A DNA stretch of 64,000 bases from UBA7703 sp034926785. Lineage in GTDB: Bacteria; Bacillota; Clostridia; Christensenellales; CAG-138. The stretch lies in NCBI GenBank assembly GCA_034926785.1, contig JAYFQU010000010.1, positions 1-64,000 of the forward strand. Direction: 5' to 3'. A program made the translations under genes and the position numbers. Below are positions 58,794 to 64,000 of this stretch, piece after piece (positions within the stretch are counted from its first letter, which is position 1; each line of letters begins with the position of its first letter). The notes beneath the pieces are model-generated. The model made no database searches, was not told where the DNA came from, and was given only the letters and a program-made list of their open reading frames with translations.

Positions 58794-59830
58794 TGGTGGT
58801 CTGCTGCGGAGAAAACGCGCGGCTCAAGCAGACGCTCGATTTCGCGCTCAGCGGTATTTCGCACGAAAGGGTCACCTGCTTAGATGCGTTGCCCCGCCTT
58901 GCGGGAGGGAAGATTCTCTTTGCGCTTGCGCTAAGCGAGCATGGGCTGGATGCGGAGGTGCTTTCGCTGATTGCGTTTCTTCGCGTGCATCCGTATGCGA
59001 TGGAGGGTTCCGCCGGCGCGATGATCGTCGACAGCGCGGGGGAGCTTTATACGAAGCAGACGGCGGATATGCTCGCTCTTGCGGCGAACCTTTCCGGATG
59101 CCGCTTTCCGGGGAAACCGCTTGTAGAAGCAACCGCATCTCTGGATAATTGGCGCGTGCAGGCGGTTCGGCGCAACGTATCTACGGCGGAGGCATACCGG
59201 CAGGCATCGCGGGAACTCGCGCTTCGCCTGATGGACTTTGCGCCCGGGCCCCACGCAAGGCCAAAGGTGCTGCTGCTGCATGCGTCCGACCACTCCACCT
59301 CCAACACCCTGCAAATTGGCGCGGCGATTACCGAACGACTCTCCAGCGACTGTGAGATTCGCGAGATTTCGCTGCAAAATGGTGCAATCTTCGATTGCAG
59401 GGGCTGTTCCTATAAAACCTGTGCGCACTTTGCGCGGCAAAACAGCTGCTTTTATGGCGGGGTGATCACCAACGACGTCTATCCCGCAATCAATGATTGC
59501 GATGCGCTGCTGCTGCTCTGCCCCAACTATAACGATAGCGCGAGCGCAAATATCCTCGCGTTCATCAATCGCCTCACGAGTGTGCTGGTCTACAACTCGC
59601 TTTACGAAAAATATCTCTACGCGGTGGTTGTCTCCGGCTATAGCGGGAGCGATCTGGTCGCACAGCAGGTGCTCGGCGCGCTTTGCCTCAATAAAACCTT
59701 CATGCTGCCGCCACGGTTTTGTCTGATGCAGACCGCGAACTATCCCGGCGAGGCGATGCAGGCGGAGGGGATGGGGCAAAGGATTGAGAAATTCGCGGCG
59801 GATATGAAGCGCACGCTCTGTAAAGACTAG
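58781..59830 (+). CDS. Flavodoxin-like NAD(P)H-dependent oxidoreductase
   Basis: A 349-residue protein. The C-terminal half (about 165-349) is a flavodoxin/NADPH:FMN reductase fold: KVLLLHASDHSTSNTLQIGAAI for the flavin phosphate, a Cys cluster DCRGCSYKTCAHFARQNSCFYGG, LLLLCPNYNDSASANILAFINRL and VVVSGYSGSDLVAQQVLGAL. The N-terminal ~150 residues form an additional domain. CRGC-x2-TC suggests a bound metal or redox cysteines. ATG 58781 overlaps the preceding gene, with GGAG upstream. It completes the operon headed by the giant fusion. Confidence 0.78.
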   Translation: MGGLMVVCCGENARLKQTLDFALSGISHERVTCLDALPRLAGGKILFALALSEHGLDAEVLSLIAFLRVHPYAMEGSAGAMIVDSAGELYTKQTADMLALAANLSGCRFPGKPLVEATASLDNWRVQAVRRNVSTAEAYRQASRELALRLMDFAPGPHARPKVLLLHASDHSTSNTLQIGAAITERLSSDCEIREISLQNGAIFDCRGCSYKTCAHFARQNSCFYGGVITNDVYPAINDCDALLLLCPNYNDSASANILAFINRLTSVLVYNSLYEKYLYAVVVSGYSGSDLVAQQVLGALCLNKTFMLPPRFCLMQTANYPGEAMQAEGMGQRIEKFAADMKRTLCKD

Positions 59831-59852
59831 CGCATTCCGAAAGCGAGAAAGC

Positions 59853-59889
59853 AACAAAAAACGGGCTTCGGCGTTGCGCCGAGGCCCGT
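59853..59889. terminator. Convergent terminator
   Basis: ACGGGCTTCGGCG pairs with GCCGAGGCCCGT-type arm. Six T follow on the minus strand, serving the DUF1836 gene. Confidence 0.88.
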
Positions 59890-59904
59890 GTGCGCATATT
59901 TGGA

Positions 59905-60504
59905 TTATTCCGGTTTCTGTTCCGACTCGGAAGCGGTTGGTTCCTCCTCCGGCAGGCGCAGGGCGATGAGCTTGCCCGCGAGAAGCCGCGCGAAGCTCGC
60001 CGCGATAGAGGAACCGACGACAAGGTCGCTGACCTCGGTTCCCGTGTTTGCAAATTCATCAAAGATTGGCTCCGCGCTCGCCTTTGCCTGCTGCACCACA
60101 TAGCGTGAGATCCGCTGAAAGGAAACCGTGAAACGCGCATATTCCTCCCGAATCAGCGCTTCGTCATTTGAGGGAAGCATGTTGGACATCGCCGCCATGC
60201 TGACAGACTGCTTAAAGGTGCAGATCATCAAGAGCAGCGCTATGTGCTTTCTGCCATATTTCTTGCGAACCGGCGGGGGGATGAGCCTGCTCTTGACGTA
60301 GTTGTTGACCATGGATGGGGTCAAAAGCTTCTCCTCGGCGGGGTCATAGACAAAGAAACCGAGAAACTGATTGACCAGCGCGATTACCTGATCGAGATAT
60401 AGATCGATCTGCGGCAGATCTTGCCATTCCGGCAGGCGATAGGAAGCCAGAAATCGCTCCCAGCGGAGAAGCTTATCCGCGACCTGGCTTTTGTCGTATT
60501 GCAT
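59905..60504 (-). CDS. DUF1836-family putative regulator
   Basis: A 199-residue protein. DUF1836 is seen in LPEWQDLPQIDLYLDQVIALVNQFLGF, LLTPSMVNNYVKSRLIPPPVRKKYGRKHIALLLMICTFKQSVSM and a helical tail. The TPSMVNNYVKSRLIPPP segment looks like a MerR-type DNA-binding helix pair. B. subtilis YkrK, a DUF1836 protein, represses htpX, so a regulatory role is plausible here. Target genes are not apparent. Confidence 0.87.
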   Translation of the reverse strand: MQYDKSQVADKLLRWERFLASYRLPEWQDLPQIDLYLDQVIALVNQFLGFFVYDPAEEKLLTPSMVNNYVKSRLIPPPVRKKYGRKHIALLLMICTFKQSVSMAAMSNMLPSNDEALIREEYARFTVSFQRISRYVVQQAKASAEPIFDEFANTGTEVSDLVVGSSIAASFARLLAGKLIALRLPEEEPTASESEQKPE

Positions 60505-60585
60505 ATCGGTCTCCTTTCGCCGGGGGTTTGTCTTATTATAGACGCTATCAAGGCAAAATACCAGATGTTGTTTTTTGAATATCTC

Positions 60586-60614
60586 TTTACATAATATGTG
60601 AAAACGGTTATTAT
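60586..60614 (+). promoter_or_regulatory. Promoter of the DegV gene
   Basis: TTTACA (60586-60591), a 17-nt spacer and TATTAT (60609-60614). Confidence 0.7.
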
Positions 60615-60649
60615 GGTTTGGAAAACTAGAAAATGAGGTGAAGCGAACA

Positions 60650-61516
60650 ATGTCATTCGCACTATATACCGACTCCTCTGCAAACCTGACGGAAGCAGAG
60701 CTGACTGCGCATCAAATTGAGGTGGTCTCATTGACCGTTTCGCTCAACGGAGAGGAAATTCTCTGCTATGAGCCGGGCGTGGTATTTGATCATGCCGCTT
60801 TTTTCAAACGCATGCGCGAGGAAACCACGTTGGAGATGAAGACATCCATGGTCAACACCGCAACCTTTCTCGCCGCCTTTGAGCCGCATTTGCAGGCGGG
60901 CAGGGATATTGTCTATCTCTCCATTTCGAGCGGGATCAGCGGAACCTGCGGCTGCAGCCAGACTGCGGCGGAGATTCTGCAGCGGAAGTATCCGGAGCGC
61001 AGCATCAGGATCGTTGATTCGCTGAGCGCCGTTGCGGGGGAAGGACTACTCGTTCTGGAAGCGGCGAAACTACGGGACAGCGGCGCAAATGCGCGCGAAG
61101 CGGCGGAGAAACTGGAAGCGCGCACGCATCAGATCCACTCCCACATCATGGTGGACGATCTGAATTTTCTCAAGCGCGGCGGCCGCATCTCGGGCAGCGC
61201 GGCGCTGGCGGGATCGATTGTACACCTCAAGCCCATTTTAAAGGGTGATGAGGAGGGAAAACTGGTACTGGACCAGAAGATCCTCGGGCGTAAAAAAGCG
61301 ATCAAAGCGTTGCTCGAAGTTTTTCAGCAGAAGCATGTTTCCGCCGAGGAGAACCGCGAGGTTGGGATTACGCACACGGGCTGCGAGGACGAGGCGCATC
61401 TGCTCGCGGCGGATATTGTGGATTTTGCGCCGAATGTCAATGTAACGGTTGCTAATTTTGAACCCTGCACCGCGTCGCATGTCGGCCCCGGAGCAATCGG
61501 ACTGTTCTTCTTTTGA
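60650..61516 (+). CDS. DegV-family fatty-acid-binding protein
   Basis: A 288-residue protein. The family start FALYTDSSANLTEAEL, the loop KTSMVNTATFLAAFEPHLQAGRDIVYLSISSGISGT, and DDLNFLKRGGRISGSAAL are diagnostic. Clostridial and staphylococcal members (FakB) bind a fatty acid for phosphorylation by FakA kinase; fakA is not in this window. GAGGTGAAG precedes ATG 60650. The C-terminus ends HVGPGAIGLFFF, as usual. Confidence 0.93.
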   Translation: MSFALYTDSSANLTEAELTAHQIEVVSLTVSLNGEEILCYEPGVVFDHAAFFKRMREETTLEMKTSMVNTATFLAAFEPHLQAGRDIVYLSISSGISGTCGCSQTAAEILQRKYPERSIRIVDSLSAVAGEGLLVLEAAKLRDSGANAREAAEKLEARTHQIHSHIMVDDLNFLKRGGRISGSAALAGSIVHLKPILKGDEEGKLVLDQKILGRKKAIKALLEVFQQKHVSAEENREVGITHTGCEDEAHLLAADIVDFAPNVNVTVANFEPCTASHVGPGAIGLFFF

Positions 61517-61577
61517 TCGACGCATGCCGGAACGCAGGCATATAAACAGAAGAGCAATGTATAGTAAAAAAATCATC

Positions 61578-61620
61578 ATCGGCGGAGCGCTTTGGGATGG
61601 GGCTTCGCCGATCTTTTTTT
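61578..61620 (+). terminator. DegV terminator
   Basis: ATCGGCGGAGC pairs with GCTTCGCCGAT, followed by seven T. The rest of 61621-61728 has no gene. Confidence 0.9.
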
Positions 61621-61728
61621 ACCAGGAACTAGCGGACAGTTATATGTTACATAGTAACATGGATTAACTGTTGACCGATCGCTGCTTGTTGAAAAAAAGC
61701 GCGAAACAATCAACATTTTTTATGCCTA

Positions 61729-61757
61729 TTGCAAATTTGCAAACAGGATATTATAGT
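61729..61757 (+). promoter_or_regulatory. Promoter of the PAS-HD-GYP gene with palindromic -35
   Basis: TTGCAA (61729-61734), a 17-nt spacer and TATAGT (61752-61757). The -35 is inside a perfect palindrome TTGCAAATTTGCAA (61729-61742). Confidence 0.65.
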
Positions 61758-61846
61758 AATATCTGGGCGAGTTGGAAAACGCTTCTCGCGGATGTAACAG
61801 CATGGGGTTGCCTGATAAAGGAGCGCTGAAAAGCGGAGGCACAAAA

Positions 61847-62851
61847 ATGGATAACCTATGGATGGAAAATTTGTATAGGCTTGTCTTGCAGCAATCGCAG
61901 GACGGCGTTATTCTCTCCGATGCGGAAGGCATAATCGTGTTTGTCAATGATGCGGCGGAACGCATTCGCAACATAAAGCGCGAAAACGTCCTTGGCAACA
62001 ACATGCTATACTGTCACAAGGAAGGCTCTATAGAAAAGGTAAATCGTGCACTCGATTACCTGAAAACGCATGAGGGAACCACCTTTTCCCGTATGGTGAC
62101 GGATTCGATCAACGATAAATTCTATGAGAACACCTATGCGCCCGTTTACGATGGCGAACACAGTCTGCAAGGCGTATTGGTTGTCTCGCGTGACATCACC
62201 GAGCGAAGGAAGGCGGAGGAAAGCAAGGCTGCCTATCAGCGCGCGCAGGAGATTGCACACGATTCATTGTTGGAAAAATTTCACGGGCTGATGATGACGA
62301 GCATGGAAATGCTATCAAACCTGCTGGAAGCAAGGGACCTCTACACCAACGGCCACTCAAAGCGCGTTAGTACGATTGCAAGCAAGCTCTATGAGCAAAT
62401 GTATGGCGTCAACGAGCATTTTTTAGATGTGCAGTGGGCGGCAAAGCTGCACGATATCGGAAAAATCTGCATCCCAGACGCAATCGTACAAAAGGCCGGC
62501 AAGCTGACGCAGGATGAATACGAAACCATCAAGCAGCATAGCAGCATTGCATCGGATATCATCCGTCCGCTCGATCCCGGCAGCCGCATTTGGCCGATCA
62601 TCCGCCATCATCACGAGCGATATGATGGCAAGGGATATCCCGATGGCTGGAGTGGGAAAGAAATCCCGGAGGGGTCGCGCGTCATCGCCATTGCGGATGC
62701 CTACGATGCGATGCGTTCCTGCCGTCCATATCGTGACGCAATGAGCTTTGAACAATGTGTTGATGAGATACAGCATTATGCGGGAACGCAATTTGATCCC
62801 TCGTGGGTGGAAGTGTTTGTTGAACTGGCGCATACGGGCAGCATCGATTAG
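61847..62851 (+). CDS. PAS-domain HD-GYP cyclic-di-GMP phosphodiesterase
   Basis: A 334-residue cytoplasmic signalling enzyme. The PAS sensor (about 10-120) includes LSDAEGIIVFVNDAAERI and VLVVSRDITERRKAEE. The HD-GYP domain has NGHSKRVSTIASKLYEQM, KLHDIGKICIPDAIVQKAGKL, RHHHERYDGKGYPDGWSGKEIPEGSRVIAIADAYDAM, with the full HD and GYP motifs. It should hydrolyse c-di-GMP to pGpG or GMP. CGGAGG precedes ATG 61847. Upstream in-frame codons lack a ribosome site. Confidence 0.93.
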   Translation: MDNLWMENLYRLVLQQSQDGVILSDAEGIIVFVNDAAERIRNIKRENVLGNNMLYCHKEGSIEKVNRALDYLKTHEGTTFSRMVTDSINDKFYENTYAPVYDGEHSLQGVLVVSRDITERRKAEESKAAYQRAQEIAHDSLLEKFHGLMMTSMEMLSNLLEARDLYTNGHSKRVSTIASKLYEQMYGVNEHFLDVQWAAKLHDIGKICIPDAIVQKAGKLTQDEYETIKQHSSIASDIIRPLDPGSRIWPIIRHHHERYDGKGYPDGWSGKEIPEGSRVIAIADAYDAMRSCRPYRDAMSFEQCVDEIQHYAGTQFDPSWVEVFVELAHTGSID

Positions 62852-62867
62852 GGGACCATTCAAAGAT

Positions 62868-62901
62868 AAACACGCCGGGCGATTTCGTCCGGCGTGTTTT
62901 G
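62868..62901. terminator. Convergent terminator
   Basis: AAACACGCCGG pairs with CCGGCGTGTTT, followed by TG on + and a short A-rich flank. Confidence 0.85.
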
Positions 62902-62934
62902 TGCAGCCCGCATTATTGTTTTCCCGCCGTGCGC

Positions 62935-63423
62935 TCAGGATCCGCCTAGGCGCAGGAACGCATAGATACGCGGCCGGTTAAAGCGCTGCGCGATGATGCA
63001 GGGCAAGTTGACAAGGAGTGCGTAGAGAAGCATCATCCAGATCACGGAGGGCGGGGCGAACAGACCAAAAACCCAGAATGACAGGATGCCGAGCCAGTGC
63101 GTCAGTTCGCCGCGAGAGGCTTCAATTAAAAAACGATGCAGATTTTCCTCGGAATAGTCCGTTAAATTGCGCTTGTGATAACCCTGCTTTTTTAAGACGC
63201 CTCCGCCATCCGGCAGGAGATGCTTCCAGCGACGGATATGAAATACCTGATCATAGATCTTACCGCCCTTTTCCCAGCGAAACGACCGCCAGAAAAAGCA
63301 ATCCGGCTCGAACAAGCGATTCGGCAGGCGCAGACATAGGAGCGCGAACAATAGCGGAACCACCGCCCAGATCGCAATAAACAGAAGTATCATCACCCAT
63401 TGACTTGGATAGAACACCTGCAT
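62935..63423 (-). CDS. CrtO-like glycosyl-carotenoid acyltransferase family protein
   Basis: A 162-residue membrane protein with helices at about 8-32 and 110-145. The central block resembles glycosyl-4,4'-diaponeurosporenoate acyltransferase (CrtO): RLFEPDCFFWRSFRWEKGGKIYDQVFHIRRWKHLLPDGGGVLKKQGYHKRNL, followed by LHRFLIEASRGELTHWLGI. CrtO adds a fatty acyl chain to a glycosylated carotenoid in staphyloxanthin synthesis. It is coupled to a glycosyltransferase 3 nt upstream. No carotenoid genes are in view, so a different glycolipid acceptor is possible. Confidence 0.82.
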   Translation of the reverse strand: MQVFYPSQWVMILLFIAIWAVVPLLFALLCLRLPNRLFEPDCFFWRSFRWEKGGKIYDQVFHIRRWKHLLPDGGGVLKKQGYHKRNLTDYSEENLHRFLIEASRGELTHWLGILSFWVFGLFAPPSVIWMMLLYALLVNLPCIIAQRFNRPRIYAFLRLGGS

Positions 63424-63426
63424 AGG

Positions 63427-64000
63427 TCAGCGCTCGAGCGAGATTGCCCGTCCTTTCCATTTCACCTTGATGCGGAAGATCCGATGGATGCCGGAGTTGA
63501 TAAACACCAATAAAAATACAATCAACGGAATGGGATAGAGCGCCACGGCAAACGGAGAATAGCGCCCAATTTTCCTGCTGGCGGAAAACAGTATCATCAC
63601 CCAGAGGAGATAGAGCGTGCCGTAGAGCGGCAACGCCGCCTCCCCGCGCGCGAGGGCGAGGATGAGATGCATGGCGACCGATGTGACGGAGGCAAGCAGC
63701 AGCGAAACGAGCAAAAACAACCAAGCGGGCGTTTTTGCGGCGCCGGTTGCAAGGTTTTTGGTGAATCCCTGCAGCAGCGCGGAAACCCCTGCAGGATACA
63801 TGCGAAACGAAACATTCGCGTTTCCAACGAAGCTTTGAAACGGTATTCCTGCTTGCCGGAGATGGTCCGCAAGCGCCATATCCTCCACCACGCTGGATTT
63901 GATTCCCTCATGCCCGCCTGCAAGAGCATAATTCTCGCGTGAGATGGCGATGATTGGCCCGAATAGACCGAGATGAACCGGTTTTGGCAGCGCGGTGCCA
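63427..64000 (-). CDS. Glycosyltransferase family 2 (CrtQ-like), partial at window edge
   Basis: The C-terminal 190 residues of a membrane GT2. GPIIAISRENYALAGGHEGIKSSVVEDMALADHLRQAG contains the ED catalytic motif of GT2. About four hydrophobic helices follow. The start lies beyond 64000. Family layout and pairing with CrtO suggest 4,4'-diaponeurosporenoate glycosyltransferase-like activity, i.e. transfer of a sugar to a lipid. Confidence 0.8.
   Translation of the reverse strand, partial: GTALPKPVHLGLFGPIIAISRENYALAGGHEGIKSSVVEDMALADHLRQAGIPFQSFVGNANVSFRMYPAGVSALLQGFTKNLATGAAKTPAWLFLLVSLLLASVTSVAMHLILALARGEAALPLYGTLYLLWVMILFSASRKIGRYSPFAVALYPIPLIVFLLVFINSGIHRIFRIKVKWKGRAISLER

Overview
The window looks like the chromosome of a moderately GC-rich Gram-positive anaerobe of the class Clostridia (Firmicutes/Bacillota), perhaps a Christensenellales/Oscillospirales-type lineage. 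Reasons: strong GGAGG ribosome sites, TTGACA/TATAAT promoters, many intrinsic terminators, RqcP, ThiT under a TPP riboswitch, DegV, DUF1836, DUF3795/DUF3788, TnpW with a large serine recombinase, and an LLH-type phage holin. The lineage is inferred from gene content only; no marker gene settles it.

Layout. 1-3.8 kb is the end of a prophage or integrative element: endolysin, two small membrane/holin-like proteins, TnpW and a large serine recombinase. 3.8-6.6 kb is a scar region: a dead IS21-type istB, an orphan Tad-like surface protein of lower GC, a second copy of the recombinase-terminator sequence and a tight cluster of DnaA boxes. 6.6-21 kb is core: GNAT, holA, two Dabb proteins, uvrB, an NlpC/P60 lipoprotein, rqcP-ispDF, thiT, tRNA-Met, an aconitase-family hydratase with NADP-isocitrate dehydrogenase, and a lipoprotein. 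21-36 kb holds two sigma-factor modules, a MacA/MacB-like ABC efflux operon, a WYL regulator with zinc-ribbon/DUF genes, and surface proteins. 37-47 kb holds an oxidoreductase, GntR and LacI regulators, and a five-gene operon (GtrA, TetR, class III aminotransferase, FGGY kinase, double class II aldolase) that looks like an undescribed catabolic pathway. 47-52.6 kb: radical SAM protein, TrhA, and a zur-znuACB zinc operon. 52.8-59.8 kb is a three-gene operon led by a 1554-residue HD / HEAT-like / nucleotidyltransferase / GNAT-like / phosphoribosyltransferase fusion, followed by a dehydrogenase-like and a flavodoxin-like protein; its function is unknown. The window ends with DUF1836, DegV, a PAS-HD-GYP phosphodiesterase and a CrtO/CrtQ-like pair, cut by the window edge.

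The most unusual non-coding signal is a pair of dispersed repeats, named here A (about 195 bp, seven copies) and B (about 170 bp, four copies). They carry imperfect inverted ends and lie between copies of a palindrome. At several loci the palindrome is locus-specific but identical on both sides of the element, and its outer stem arms survive only at the far outside. That pattern suggests insertion into a terminator or operator palindrome with duplication of its core. I found no CRISPR array and no rRNA gene.
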